Of a stretch of 64,000 nucleotides of DNA, positions 20,486-34,615 are shown in pieces. A program made the translations under genes and the position numbers. How positions within the stretch are numbered: position 1 is the stretch's first letter; each line of letters opens with the position of its first letter. This stretch comes from Pectinophora gossypiella (Eukaryota > Arthropoda > Insecta > Lepidoptera > Gelechiidae). A model generated the notes under the pieces. It did no database searches and had not been told where the DNA came from. It saw only the letters and a program-made list of their open reading frames with translations. The stretch spans positions 8,308,001 to 8,372,000 of the forward strand of contig NC_065407.1 in assembly GCF_024362695.1 (NCBI RefSeq), written 5' to 3'.

Positions 20486-23400
20486 GGGATACGTTGAAAT
20501 ATTACTTGAATTACTTTTGTCTTCATTAAAGGTGAAGTGGTAATATCGAATATGATTAAGTTTGGTTGAATGGTCATCGTAAAGTTTTCTTCAATGTAGG
20601 TAGAGCATTGTGGTAGGGTCACAAAACACCTACGGTTAGAATGGTAGACGAAATATTTAATATTTTTGCATGTTCGCTATCACTATCAATAAATCTTTTA
20701 TAATTTCTATAATCTACACTGAATCACGAAATTAATCCGCTTTATTTGTGAAGTGTTAAGGTAGATTTTTGTGAAACAAACTAGGTTCGTTTCAATGACC
20801 TATGAACTAACATGATATTGAAGTTCGGTGACTTTTTGGTACCTATACAGAAGTGATGATGATGATGTGATCCAGCCGATTTCGGGTACGGCGACTGCTT
20901 CAACTCCGACGTTCATGTGCTCGCATGTGGCTTATATAGCCAATCTTATTCGAAAAGATCCTCGCTAGTATCAAGTCGTTTAATCTTCACTCGACGACAC
21001 TCATAAAGACGATAAATAACACATTAGCATAATACGACATGTTCTCTATTAATTATCTATAAAATGACATAAAATTGCTTCTATAAAGCGGTCAAGGAAA
21101 CTACCATTTCCGTTTATTGTGAAATCGGCTTTTAAACGAATATTATAAAACAAAAACATTAGGTGCGAAGTTATTTTGGATTTATTTATCCACAGAATTT
21201 AATAATTAAGTAAGTAGGTATGTTTCAATTAAACGTAACTAACTATATTTGTGGTCTTCGTATCTTCTCTACAAAAAATAAATAAAAAAATATAATTCAC
21301 GATGCTGCTTCTTAAAATATCATCAGACTACTTAGGCTTAACGTGACACTTAGTATTAAAGCTATTGGTTCGGATCTGAAACGAAGTACGTGTTATAACC
21401 AATGGGTAAAAGTAACTGCAAGTTGTTTTCCGAAGAATTTATGCCAATATGACTACAGGCGTGAGTTTATGTAATATAAGCAGGTACCTACGTATGTAGG
21501 TATTGATGTTATGTCATATAACATAATATGTGCGTAGGTATCTTTATTTTCACATAGAGTTATTTGGAAGGTGCATTCGCCGGCGGCAATAGCAACAATT
21601 GCCACTAATGCAGGCTCAATTTATTTACGAGCCAGTCGCTAGGGGCGCGCGGGAACATAGAACTGACTGTACGGTGGAGTAGCTGCATAATTTTTATAAC
21701 TTTAAGATAGGTATGTATTTATAAGATTTTTGGATGTAGCATCACGTAGTATGTACAAATTATTTTTATTGATTTTTATTTCTAGACATGTAATTTAAAA
21801 TTGTTAAGTGTCTTTTCAGTATCAACCTTAATCACTTGTACAGTGGAGATGATTAGTTATAAAAAAGAAAAATAAATTAGGTACTGTAAATAGGTTTCTT
21901 AAACATAAGAGAAAGGCAGGTTGTAGTTTTAGGTACTTATCTATAGGTTACCTACATGGTGTATGGCAGTAAGTACCTACATGATTTTGCATACATCAGC
22001 AAGGGCGCATATAGCAAGGGCGCGAACAAATATATTTGTTTAATTCCTTGCTTTTTCAAACAACTCATTGTTTTATAAAGATGATTAGCATGTATTTGAA
22101 AATAATGGGCAGTTAATAGCTCACGTCGTCATTGTGAGGTCCGAGTCAACAACCTCTCAAGGCTTGTTTAGAGGCGAGATGCGGAAGCTACTCCAAGGTT
22201 TTCCTCGTGCGTACAGGAGGAGGACATTGACTCAAGCAGTGTAAACAGTTCCTTATCTCGAGCTTCGCTGCAACGCCGACTCGCAGCTTTTATCTTCGAC
22301 CAAATTGTTCTTGGTACTTCAAACTTGTTGCTCATATTAGATGGTTATATAATGTACGTACATGTTTCGTATCTACGTAGATGACGTGTTTTGAATTTTC
22401 AAGGCGCATGAGTACAGGGTCGAGTTTTGTTTTGAAGATATTTTAGTTTTTTCGTATTTGTTCTTTGATGTTGAGATTCTTTAAGTAATTAAACCCTAAA
22501 GGTTATATTATTTAAGAAAAGGACATGCGCTGTCGAGTAGTGGTACCTACATATTTGTTTGAAAATTGAATGCAGTAGGTAGGTTAGGTATAAAGATGAC
22601 CTTTCATAGTCTGATCAAGTCTAATCAAACATTACATCGGGCTCAGCGTTATCGCCATGTTTATGCCCAGAAGAGGGTCATCAACGCAAATCGAATTAAC
22701 ATAGCCAAAAATGTGATGCCGGTTGGGCCACTCGCCTAGGTTAACGTAAATTTTATGCGGAACAGTGGACTCCACGATTACAATCTTGAGAAAGGCGGGT
22801 GCACACTAGATAGGGCTCGTTTGATAGCAGCAATTTAGAAAGTAGTTTTTTGCCACGGCCAGCTGCCCACCAATCAAAATGTGCATTGTGCAGGGGTTGC
22901 CTCAAGTTAATTTGTCGGCTCATCAGTATTTGGTCGAAACACGGGTCAAATGTTCAGACCGAAAGTAACTTAAGGGAAACTTTTTCTTAAAATTTGTGTT
23001 TTCAATATCTTTAACATGCATCTGAAGCGTATTATATATAATGATACAGTGTTTAGGAGGTTTACGTTACGTCATTAATTTATTAGGTACAACTTTTGAA
23101 AATATTATGTTACATCATTTATGCCCCAATATGGTGTTGAAAAACTATTCAAACACATAAAATGGCAAAACTCAGTTCACGCTAAGTATACCAGAATAAC
23201 GCGTTTTGGGAATGTTTTATTGTAGTTGACGAAGACAATGGTAGACAGCCCGCATCATGCAACTAGTTTATGGGTATGATATCATTTGATAATAACTGAA
23301 CTTGCACGTGCTGTTTGTAGATAGGCTGCTTTATCAATGCCATTTTATGTAGGTTCGCAGAGGATGATGGTATTTTGTGATTTTTAATTATTGTCTGTTA

Positions 23401-26400
23401 AAAATTTCGTCTTTCATACACATGTTTTTCGCTCATCTATAATTTTGAGGGCTCATAACATGTCGAGGATAAAATGTCGTTTTAACAATTTCCATATTTT
23501 TTACGTAGGAAGCCAAAGCAGTTACGGGGCGAGAGGAGGGCTTCGCGTAGGCGAGTCGAACCGCGCGTCGTTTGTGTTTTACCTTTTTTGCCGCTCTACC
23601 CTTGCCTGGCCATGTACAAACTTCTTTTATTTTTCGTCTCCCGCGCACACGACTTGCACGGCTTGCAGGTAAATAATGACCCTCCTTTTTCTTATTTCAC
23701 TCGCCGCGGGAGGAATTTTATACGCAATGGCCTCCCAGAATCTTGCTGTAATAAAGGTAGAAATTATGAAGCTTGATTGAGGGGGTACCTATACTGATGA
23801 TTATCTTGTTAAAGCGGAGGTAATGGGATATGTCTTAAAACGGTTTCTTATTAGAAACCAGATAGAATTGTTATTGATCAAATCTCGTCAGTCGTTTAGG
23901 TAATATTTATGTATTGCACATTCCACAGACGTGAGTTAGCTAATGCATGAATAAGTAGTTTTCCATAATAGGCATTATTGCAATCAAATAAGTTAACTAA
24001 GCCCAATATGGCATAGCATCTTGATAATAGATGAATAAAGTAGGTAGACGGATCAAATCCTTTGAGTCCACAACATCAAAATTCCTCTGCTACAATTCAC
24101 AAATAATTCCTGCCGGTCCTATTCCACGCAGCGACCGGCTCACGAGTCACCTAAAAAACTTTACATAGTCAAATATCCTTTGCCTGCCGCGGTCCGCGTA
24201 AACTTGCCGTGCAACGTCCACACTACATGATTTACGAAAGGGGATTCGAATCGGATCGCGTTCCTATAGGAGTCGGAGTGGCGAAGCAAGGAACACGGCT
24301 GTGTGCACCGCCCTCGGAATTCGGGTTCGGGGTGAATACCCTCGTGGCGGTAAAAACTATTTTCAAGGTTAGCTCCGCGCAAGGAGGGGAGCGTCGCGGG
24401 TAGCGGCGCAGGGCGAATTCGGCGCGGCGCGGGCGCGGGCGGGGGCGGCGGACGCGCCGAAATGCTGATAGCCTCCCCCCGCGCCCGCACCGCTCGCTGC
24501 ACCCCGCGCATTTTGTCTTGTCTATCTATCACGCACATAGTGACTTGATTGCAGTTGCAGTCATCAGCCGCAGCGACTCTACATTAAAATAATGTCAGTT
24601 TACGAACTGAAAACGACTCGTGTTATTTGGGACTTGCAAAAGTAATGAGCATTAGTTTTAATTTTATGACGTCTGTTATCTAGAGTCGAAGAATGTTTCT
24701 TATTCAGCACGCAAGTCGCTACAGCTTTTCTTTTTTGCTTAAAACACACGAAAAGTTTTATTTTGTAGGAGGTAAGTAAATAAAAGGGCGAATACTTCTA
24801 AGTTTCGCCCAGGGAAAAATTCGCCGCTGGGCCTGTAAACAAACTAATTGCTGCATAAATTTTCAGGTGGCGTTGCGTTAATTGGACGGTCGCGAAGAAA
24901 TGTAGCGAGTAAGGGGTGGTTTGTGGAATATCGGCTATCGCTCCCCTTCGTGTAATTCGCCATTAGTCGCCGTTTGCACTCGGCTTTTTACCTTAATGAG
25001 CTTCCCCAATGCCTCCACCAGGCGACCACGCACGCAATATTACGCATTTTTGTGCAGTAACGCACGAAAACGCAGGCAAAATCGTTTCAAAACGATTGTA
25101 AATAAGGAGTTTTACCCGATTATTTATTTGAGCATAATTTGTGAATCAAAAATTGAAGATTTTCTTTTCTTATGTTATCATGTCCTTTCCACATTTTGAC
25201 CATAAAATCCAATGATCGGAAATTTTGAAAAGACAATCATAACTCTATGGTTCAAATAATTAATTCAATGTGATGTCGAAATATTCTAATTTAATAAAAT
25301 ACACGTTCGTCTACCGAGAGCGTTGCGTTGTGGTCATACAAAAATACTTAGCAAAACATTTCCTTATTGAATACTTATCATTACTGATGGGGATTTTGTC
25401 TGCGGTTTCGTACAAAATCCTGCCCCAGTCCCGCTTGTCTCGCTTTCCTGGTTCTGTGTTCGTGTGTGTGTAACATTATCCAGCAACTCCAAAAGACTGT
25501 AGGTTAAGTAGTACCTAATGGTGATTATAAGAACTATTTTTATCCATGTAAGTAGGTACTTCTTTACATAAAAGTTACCTAATAACACAAATTGCCTGTT
25601 TTTTTTCTACAGAAATAAATAGATAAAAAAATTTGGAAATGGAAGGCGATTCGGTCATGCAGGGGTGATACTTCCGTATTAGTCATAGTCCTGACTTCCG
25701 GTGAACACCCCAGTTTAGTTGCGAATTTGTCACTTTTGTTACCATATTCCTGCTACATTTTTGTTAGTTATAAACTACTAAATTGGTACCTACCTATATT
25801 TATCTACTCAATCGCAATCATATTCAAGTACCTAATATTCGCGTAACAAGTTTTTCTTAGGAAAATTTTAAAAAGGAATTCGGTTATGAATGTTTTCTTC
25901 TGCATCATGTAACAAATGCTGCTAGTTTTATATCGGAATAAAATCATAAGAAAAACTTGGGAGGATGGTTCCTAATGGCATCAAAAATTCATCCAAAGGG
26001 TTAGTGAGAGTTTTTGCTGTCTCTGTCATTTTGTGAGAACAGGTTAGTAACCACCTGTCGCGTCTGTTAGCTATAATTTAAAATTTTATATGCACTGTGA
26101 ATTTATAATGTGACAACTTATGCCCAGACGAAAATTTTCTTGAAAGTCAACAATATTAACTGATTTATAGGTAAAGAACGTAGCGATTTGAATACCTATA
26201 ACGATTTATGTTATTTGTGTTATAAGATTAGGTATATTTGTTAAATATTGTTGATATTTTCTTAGTCTACAGATCAATCAATGTGATCGATTGGTTTCAA
26301 TAAGTTGATTAGGTTCTTGTCTTAGATTTCTTCACAAATGTTGACTTTATCAGCAGGGCTTCTATATTTGGCATTGTCGGTGTAACAATTAAAGTGGGCA

Positions 26401-27802
26401 GCTAGAGGCTAGGGCTAGGACAGTGCGTGCAGCGAGTGCGTGCGATAGCGATCTCCGCGGTCCTCCGCGCCCGCGCCCCTCCCGCCTCCCGCACTCCTCC
26501 CGAAACAACATTCTGACTATTTCTTACCAGGAGGGTTTTTTGCGCGTGTCGAGGGTGGCAGCGCAATCGCCGCACAAAAACACTATTAAATAACTCAACA
26601 GAACGGGGCGGATTCGTGATCGTGATCGAGCCGTATTATAATACGGTTTAATTAGCCTTCGCGACCAAAATTTTATTCGCTTTAATACTAATCTTGGTTT
26701 TTATACACAAGCTTGCATTTGACATGCACGCTGTTAAGTTTTTATTTACGCGAGTGGCGAGTTGGGTTTCAGTGTTTTATGTGACGCCTTTTGTTTAATT
26801 TCATCTGTCTACGAACGAGATTTACATAAAAGTAATGTATGTGTTGTAATAGAATTCTATAGTCTCTGCTTACTCCGGTGGGTAATAGGCATGAGTTTAT
26901 GTATGTAAGTGGTTTTAAGAAAATACCTAATGGTGATGATGCATGGGCCGGCAGGCAGCCTCCATATTAGAATTTCTCCGAGTGCATCCCTGTATCAACC
27001 TGCTTGCTCAGACGCAGAAAAAACACGATAAAAACTCGCTCTCCAAACATGAGAATAGCGAGATTTCCCGCCGAGTCGTCTGCGATTTACTTTTAAAATG
27101 GGATTATAAAGTAAATATCGGTGACCGAAAACCGGCCACGTAGCTCACTATTGACATCGGAAATAAGCTTGTGTCAGACTCATGCTGGCAGAATTCGGTG
27201 TTTGAAATTCGAAATGTTGTCTTTAATGTTTACTTAATATATTTTGAAATTCGAATATTCTTAATGACATACTTTTCAGACAGCCTTTAACCCTCTTTTT
27301 AAACCATCTGGGATATTAGTCGCCAGCTTAGGTATCGTCTTTAGCAATATGTTACAAAAATATGAAATTTTATCGATTGCACCTGGCGTGAGTGCTTTCA
27401 TAAATACGGATTAACTGAAGCATTTCTCCTTTCATTTATTGTAAGTTTATTGTGTTTGTTCACCTTGTGGTGCACGCTAAATGTTTTCGTTTATTACCGC
27501 AGCCCTAAAGATTAACGATATAATAAGTGGCTGTAGATTCTATTCTGGTCGACTACTCTATCGGATTTACCTTCGGGTAGGTCTGGTCAAGTGTTGATGA
27601 TCATCTGCTTAGTACTATTTATTTATACTTAAACGATTTTGAACTTGTTTCCATTGTTTATCTACTTATAGTAAGTTACGTTGTTTAGAATTACCTATCT
27701 CTCTCGACTTTTGCATAATAATAGCTGGCGAAAGTAACATTTAAATTTAATCGTTGTGAAATTAGCTAAATCGAACAGACGTCTCTTAATTATGCGTACA
27801 TA
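20486..27802. other. Gene-poor tract with CpG-rich islands
   Basis: Mostly AT-rich non-coding DNA. Base composition changes sharply at about 24380-24510 (GGCGCGGCGCGGGCGC) and 26455-26505 (CGCGCCCGCGCCCCTCCCGC). Bases 20850-20975 resemble a retroposon tail (CAGCCGATTTCGGGTACGGC). A LINE tail fragment lies at 26858-26905 (CTCTGCTTACTCCGGTGGG, GAGTTTATGTATG). The ORFs over the islands, including 24161-24538, look like composition artefacts. Confidence 0.4.
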
Positions 27803-28173
27803 ATGAGGGAGATTCCAGGCTACGTTTCCTAAAAGTAATGTAGATGGCGCTGTTTAGATTTAACGTGATAATTACCAATTTTTTCATTACTCGGAGTACA
27901 TATTTACTCGCAGTCGCATATGAAAATAATTGTTGTTTGATATTTGGATTAACTACTTATAGAATTATTAAATTATTACTTTATTTTGATCAGAATAATA
28001 ATGGGTGAATGATGTGTGCCTGGGTGTAATAACAAGGGACATCATCTATAACCAAAAACAAAGATAAAAGTTGCTTATGTCTGTTATCCATGAAATTAGA
28101 AGGTTAAACAAAGGCAAATCTGTACAGCGCCATCTATGTTCTTTTGAGGAACGTTGCCTGGAAAGTCCCCCAT
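27803..28173. mobile_element. MITE with about 60-bp inverted ends and TA duplication
   Basis: The left arm (ATGAGGGAGATTCCAGGC, then TAGATGGCGCTGT) and the right arm (ACAGCGCCATCTATG, then GCCTGGAAAGTCCCCCAT) are imperfect inverted repeats of about 60 bp. TA dinucleotides sit on both outer borders (27801-27802 and 28174-28175), consistent with the Tc1/mariner superfamily duplication. No transposase frame lies inside the 371 bp. Confidence 0.65.
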
Positions 28174-29612
28174 TAACTCAAGTCATTTATTAAGAATCAG
28201 TTGATCTGTCATACGATGAAGAGACGATAATGACGATGACGCTTTTCGTAGCTGTAGAACTTGACTAAGTTATTTTATTAGTAGTCACATTTTTTTTACG
28301 TCTCTCGTATAGAGTAGATTTGCCTGAAATGGCATTAACTACTTGGCCGGACAAATGGGAAGCGCTGAGGGCTCTCTCTCGGTTCAAAATTTAAGATAAC
28401 AGGCCTGATCAGGGCGTCATCGAAGAGGATTGTATTTGAACATAGAGCAACACGGACCTCTGTGGACCTATTCGAAAGATAATTCTTTAAATTCCACTAT
28501 AAGGTCGATAAATAAAGACCCTAGTGGGCCGATACTGCCGATAGCGATAAGCGCTGAAAGGGGAAAACCGTCGACCACGCCGGCAGGTTCGGTATCGGAG
28601 TCCAGTCAACTCACAATAGCCTAAATACTTTAATGAATATACTACCATCGTTGTGCTATCTACGATATAAAAACATTTAAAAATATTTTTTATTTAAGAA
28701 GTTACTTATTTAAAATTATCAAACACGGTCTGGTTAGTAAGTAAACAGTGGAAACGTGCTTATCCGATGAGAGTTCGGAAGTTTATTAATCATAAATCAG
28801 GCTACTGGATTTTGTCGGCAATGGTAATTGTTTATTTAGATCGATGCATGTAAACATGGTCTTTATCGCACTCTCAATGTATGGACTTTAGCTGCGTTTT
28901 ACTGTGGACTACTTATAGTCCACTATAGGGGCAACATGTAGTCTCTGATAGATTCAAAAAAAAAAAAAAAAAAATCAAAAATCAAAAGTGTTTTATTGTA
29001 TGTGTGTTTTAGTGTTTGATTGTTCAGTTCTACTTTATTTATTTATAAAAAGGTACACCAACACCACCACCACCAGCCACCACCACCAGCAGCTTATATA
29101 ATAAAACATTAAATAAAATAAAACTTACATCAGGAATTAGACTGTTACATAACCCATTTACATGTTACTTTTTGCAGGAAATTCGCGAATTTGAACCGGA
29201 AATTTCGGAACTGGTGTACAAACTGAATTTTCACATACACGTTATACGTCGTTTATTTATAAAAAAAAACAATAATACTAGGCATCCACCACAAGCTTCG
29301 TCAAAAACTGAGTTGCAAAATATCATTAGCTATTTCCCCATTAATTTATTTGACAAGGACATCGTTTAGTCAATGAAATGTTATAAAAATTCACATGTGT
29401 AGGGCAAGTTCTTTCGTCACTTTGGCAGCAAGCCGTGTCAGAGGTAATGGATTCGAGTTCATAAATCACTCAATTATCTGTCTTGGTTGAAAAAAAAAAA
29501 CATCGCAAATCTCTCCGACTGACTCTTCCAACCATTAATCATCGATCGAGAGAGACGAATGAGTTTATCCCATTTGTGAACAGACGAGATAATGACATTG
29601 TAAGCTAATGAA
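28174..29612. other. Intergenic, with dispersed repeat and simple sequence
   Basis: Bases 28435-28470 (ACATAGAGCAACACGGACC) recur at about 57045-57065, so this is probably a worn repeat. An A run lies at about 28956-28974, followed by TCAAAAATCAAAAG, like a retroposon 3' end. A CCA-rich stretch lies at 29056-29093. No host gene is seen. Confidence 0.45.
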
Positions 29613-29775
29613 CTGGGGGGTTATAAAGGCCACATCGAAGCAATTCATCTAAAAAAGCAATATTGATATTTGACATTTGCGCATATAAAAGTAAGTGCGC
29701 AATGCAAACAAATGTCAAATAGCAATATTGCTTTCTTAGATGAATTATTTCGATGTGGCATTTTTAACCCCCCTG
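29613..29775. mobile_element. Short MITE with GGGGGGTTA ends, intact copy
   Basis: Inverted ends of about 50 bp: GGGGGGTTATAAAGGCCAC with CATCGAAGCAATTCATC on the left, and GATGAATTATTTCGATGTGG with CATTTTTAACCCCCC on the right. A second, inner inverted repeat surrounds GACATTTGCGCATA and TGCGCAATGC. It is 163 bp long and non-coding. A truncated relative lies at 61682-61794. Confidence 0.7.
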
Positions 29776-32700
29776 ATAACTTACGCTTTTAAATATATAT
29801 CACTTGTGGTATTATAAAATACTCTACCTACTGTGATCTCCATTTTATTATTAAGATTTATTATTTTTTTCTTTAGTATAGTGCATCAACAGCAGTATAT
29901 ACACACAAAAAATACACATAGGAAAATATCCCGTCAAAAGTTCATATCAGAATCCAGATTGTTAAAACCTAGCTTATCCAAACAAGCTTTTATTGGAACA
30001 TTTTCTTTCTTTTTTTTTACTTATTCTTACTATTACACCTTCTTGTAGACTGTTAAGTAAGTACCTTACAACAAATGCAACAATTTCGCTTTAGAAGAAG
30101 AGGGTACACCAATAATAGACTCGAGTGTAGTCTAGTCACCAGACATACCATAATGTAAATAATATATGACCGTGTTCTACCACGGGGCATCGCGATATTT
30201 CCATGGTCTATCTAAGTAGGCCTGCCTAGCGCCAGCTTTGCTTAGTTTGTGAATAATTTAGTAATCTAGGCTTTGTCAATGTCATCGCCATGCCGACAAG
30301 CAAAATTACCTGTAATGAACGCTGCTAGGGGGCGTGGACGCCAATTTTGCAAATTGTCCTGTTACAATGATGTAAAAAAATATAGATAGTAAAAAAAAGA
30401 TAGGTAGTTCATAAAGTTTTCATTTTTTTTTAAATAAGGAATCAAGTCTACAGGTTTTTCATGAAACTTTTGTTACTGGCTATTCATTGCAGAATAGGCT
30501 GTGATGCGCAGGCGCAGATATATAAAAAACCTTTATCTGACTGTAGTAAATTTAAATATTTAATATAAATTAATTAGGTACCTATTTGGTCATAGTAGTC
30601 TTCCATGCCTTTTTTAAAGTGTATTCTGCCTCATTAAATAATTTTGCAAGGAATGTCTATGTTATGAAGAATTGAAACACTTATGTTGTTTCGTTACAAT
30701 GTTACGAAATTATTTCCTTTTTAGTGCCTTAGTAGTTTTTCAGAATGACGTAAGTAATTTGCAAACATGTTATTGCTGTAAAGCAAATAACACACGTGAG
30801 ACATGAAGGGGACACCAATCAAATTGCACGGTGGAGTAATTTGCGGTTTGTTCTAGGATCTATTTCCAATGCAATCGTGTCATAAATTATTATCAACGTG
30901 CCGAAGGGTATTTTTTACTGTATTGGTAATACATATACGTAGCATCTATTTCCATCGCAATGAATAAGTAAATAATTCCATGTACGTGGAAAATTACGGT
31001 CGTATTCCTAATTGCATGCGGATTGTAAAATTATTTTTTATTGGTCACTCTCTATCGATGAGCTACAATATACAATGCCTTTATAAGAGGTGTGTATGTG
31101 CCCTAATTCTAGGTATATGTTTCAGAGGCAGGTGAAAAGGATCACGGGGTATATTCCGGACTCTTCCTACTTATACGATTACCTCCGCCATTTCAACTGA
31201 AAAGATTTTGCGCCCAATAGGTATATTTAGAAGTAGATATCGGCTTAGGTACTCGGTAATGGCTTTTATTGGCATATCAATCGTATCAGTATACCTATAG
31301 GTCGCATTAGGTAGATATGTTGCAATACGGATATACGACGAATATGGGGCGCTTGGCGGCGCGGTCGCTGCCATACTCATAGATAAATTTTTACAACTCA
31401 AAGATTGCAAGTTGTCGATGTAATTTCAACTTTTCGGCTACTTAAATATAAGAGTAAGATTAGCGGTGTGTCGGTGATCCGTGAGTAGCGTTGGCGATCC
31501 CCATTCAGGTGGTGGGGAGTTGGGACTCAGCGATAACGATAAGATAAGAACAATCGATATTTTCGCGCGATTCGCCGCTCTGCACGAAAGGTCGCGTTGC
31601 GAAACGATTGGACCATTTAGTGTACACGCGAAACTAATAGCACGAACATTGACCGCACTCCCAACGTTGTTATTTGAGGACTAATTTATGTTGCTAATAA
31701 TTTAAATTTTATAACCGTAATTACCTATTTCTTAGATTACGATATTGCAACACTTATGGGCAATGACTCAAAATGCAAGATTATTAACAAGCGTTTTGAA
31801 AATAATTGTAAGTAAAACTACTGATAGTTCTAATAAAAAACTATAAAACATGTAAAATAAAAAAATAAGTTTTCTTTACGATTACGACGCATGCGCAAAC
31901 TATGCTTCTGTATTGGACGATGCGAACTCCGCCCCGCGCGAATTATTGCAAGTTGCGGGCTGCAGGCGAGTGCCACATGCAAATTTGACAGCGCGCACTC
32001 CCTAATAGGTATATCTTTAGGTAATATATCCTCTACCACTTGCCATTATCTATATTATATTGTTATGTGATTGTATTGCTGCTGTTTCACCTTTACACCC
32101 GGCTCTACATTCCGTTCCACGTTCGTTTTTCTAGCCAATTTGCAAATGTAGAGTTGATTACGCAAAACAGTCTTCTTTAAACGATCAGATCTCGGTTTAC
32201 ATACCTCTTATATATTTGAAGGCATGTGAAAGCAGTTATTTAAACTCGTTTACAGCACAATTCCACCTGCTATATAATCCGCGTTCTTTCGCAACTGAAC
32301 TGGTATCTATATCTATGTCATTGCGTTAGAAGAGGATAGAGCGAGGGGCGCGACGGAGGAGGGACAGAGAGGCGCGAGCGCGACCGGATTCTGCGAGAGG
32401 ACGGAGGGGCACGCTCTACCTACTCCGTTATCTGTTTGCGAATATTGTTGCGCAACGTACACCAGGGTAAATAAGTCGATTCAACGCCACAATACGCACT
32501 TTTCACGTCCACATTTCTGGATGTTACCAATCGATTTTCTTAAAATTATTCAGCAATCAACGAAATAATGACTAGTAGGTTGATATTGAGCAGCAAATTG
32601 CGTTTAAAACGGACTTGATCGACGCGACATCAATTATTAAATTACGCGTTAGGGCGACTGTACGCGGCGGTAGAAATTTGTGAAATTAAACGTTTATCAC

Positions 32701-33235
32701 ACAGTTTAATAAAAGAAAATTAGTGTATTTATATCTAGCTGTCTCAAGACATCTGTTTGTGGCACATTGCGGTGTATTAATGTATAGTAGAGTTATTTTT
32801 CTTATACCTACTTACTAAAACCTAATATACCTACTGTCAGACTGTCACTAGATGTTTGAATGGCCATGTGGACTATATCAGTAAATTTCGATAGAACGTT
32901 CTGTGACCCTATTTTGAAGTAGGTATGTGACCCGGTGGTAAGTTTTCCTGGTGTGAGAAAGCATTATCAAAGACTCGTTTATCAAAATCTGGGTTAAATA
33001 TTAGCTGTGACCATGCATGGATTGTAAATTTCCATTCGCTATTCCAGTTTCGGACCTTCGAAACCGGATCATTGGCAAGAGAAATTAGCTGGACATTCGT
33101 TTTGCGGCCTGTTATCTGCGGCCCGTTAGTCGTAAAACCGCAGGCCGTGATGGCGACGGCTGCGACGTAAACATGTTACGAAAGCGCGGAACAGCGCAGA
33201 AGCCGCTGGATTCGCGCTCCATTACTGCGCCCGCA

Positions 33236-33257
33236 CCGCCGCCGCCGCCGCCGCCGC
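33236..33257. repeat. (CCG)n simple repeat inside a CpG-rich island
   Basis: About seven tandem CCG units within a G+C-rich block. The same run produces the poly-proline and poly-glycine stretches of the overlapping ORFs. Confidence 0.8.
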
Positions 33258-34200
33258 GCCGACGCCCGGCAGCATGGCCGCGCACGTCCACCGAGTCAAC
33301 GGCCTCCACGCTGCGCTTGCGCAACTCCACGCGCGAATCTCTACGGCAAAATAAAGTCTTCGCTACACGTGTGTGCGTCAGCCCACATATAGACACGACC
33401 ATTTATGACGACGGTTTCTGCGCAGCCAGTTGAGATATGCAACTGTGTGGGTAGAGCCGCGTCTGTATTTGTGAAGGGCTCCAACTGTAGAAGCGGTCGA
33501 CCTGCAATGCTGATTAATTTTAATGTTAAATGACCGCTATGAATTTTCCTCAATTAGTGTGATGAAGGATTTTTGAATAGCTACCTACCCAATTGCTATA
33601 CAATTACGAAATACGTGTATTCCTCTACCTCACAAACCTTCTTTCACTTCATTATCATTCGTTTATTATGTACCTATCATAAATTCTATTATATCTCTTC
33701 TATATTTCTGTCGTTGATCTTTCGTACTTTTGTTTAGTATGTCGATAGGTTTGTTGAGAGCTAGTTTCGCTAAACTTTCATCAATGATCAGATGATACAA
33801 GGCACTTTGTCTGTGAATATAGGTCAAATTGTAAATGGAGCACACGTAGCGCAACTGTAACGTCACCAAAGATCCCGTTAGAAGGTACTGGCTGATTTTA
33901 TCGCATTGTCAAATGTGGTAGATACCTACATGCACAACGGTGCTACGGTTACTGGTATATTTAGTGGTTTGGCATTGGCACCACGTATGAACAGCCTTGG
34001 ATAGTGACGCGGTGTTTTGACTCTTCAATTTTATTTCGTATACACCTGTCGATTAGTAATGATAATATGCGCTTAGTTCTTTATCTGATATTCGGCCTTT
34101 TACCGCTGTCGATATTATTCACTGCAAAGACGTTGATGGACTATAAAAACAAATGTTAAATTGATGTTTCGTAATCATTCCTTAAACTAACTTATAAAAC

Positions 34201-34226
34201 CGCCTGTTTTCATTTGAAAACAGGCG
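34201..34226. repeat. 26-base palindrome with 12-bp arms
   Basis: CGCCTGTTTTCA and TGAAAACAGGCG are exact inverted repeats separated by TT. It is isolated, and no transposon ends are visible around it. Confidence 0.7.
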
Positions 34227-34349
34227 AAAATGGGTATTTTTAATTTTAACAAATATTTACTTAATTCGTTTAAAGTAGTTGTTTTATTTTTTAATAAAAT
34301 AGGCTCGCGTTTGACTACAATATCAACTGATGGTAAGTGACAATGTGGT

Positions 34350-34613
34350 CTAGGGTGGATCACGCATACCTAGCAAATACCTATTCACTCTGGCCTTGAA
34401 GACTCTTAGATTATAACAAGTCGGAAAAACAGACGACGTCAGACAGTTCCAGTACTTTGCTGTTCGCATCAATAAGGAAGAGGCAAAACTTGTAATGCGG
34501 ATTGGAGGAATATCCAGAACATAGGGATGATATGCCTGCCGACATCTAGTTGAAATGGAGCCCGTAGATGAAATGGAGTGGGTGGAATTAACTCGTGAAG
34601 TTCCTGCGCACAC
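34350..34613 (-). pseudogene. Non-LTR retrotransposon reverse transcriptase, C-terminal fragment
   Basis: The frame ends in RITSFASSLLMRTAKYWNCL, TSSVFPTCYNLRVFKARVN, RYLLGMRDPP and a stop. The pattern of Arg-Thr-Ala-x-x-Trp-Asn, a Val-Phe-Pro block and Phe-Lys-x-Arg-Val-Asn is typical of the C-terminus of jockey/CR1-type retrotransposon polymerases. Only about the last 70 residues are present; upstream no RT motifs are seen. A dead 5'-truncated copy. Confidence 0.7.
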
Positions 34614-34615
34614 TC

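Larger units (their letters stand above)
29776..34349. other. Gene-poor tract with CpG-rich islands
   Basis: AT-rich except at about 31910-31960, 32330-32410 and 33170-33330. The last holds a (CCG)n run at 33236-33257 and opposing ORFs on both strands; I cannot support either as a gene. A perfect 26-base palindrome lies at 34201-34226. No transposase or reverse transcriptase frame is seen. Confidence 0.4.

Noticed and set aside
24161..24538. 125-codon minus-strand ORF over a G+C-rich island
   Set aside because: Arg/Pro/Ala-rich composition mirrors base content; stops are rare by composition and no motif is present.
28430..28624. 64-codon ORF with serine-rich product
   Set aside because: Part of this sequence recurs near 57045, so it is probably repeat-derived; no family recognised.
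33112..33433. Opposing ORFs with poly-Pro and poly-Gly stretches in a CpG-rich island
   Set aside because: Both follow from a (CCG)n run and high G+C content. No domain, splice context or family resemblance supports either strand.
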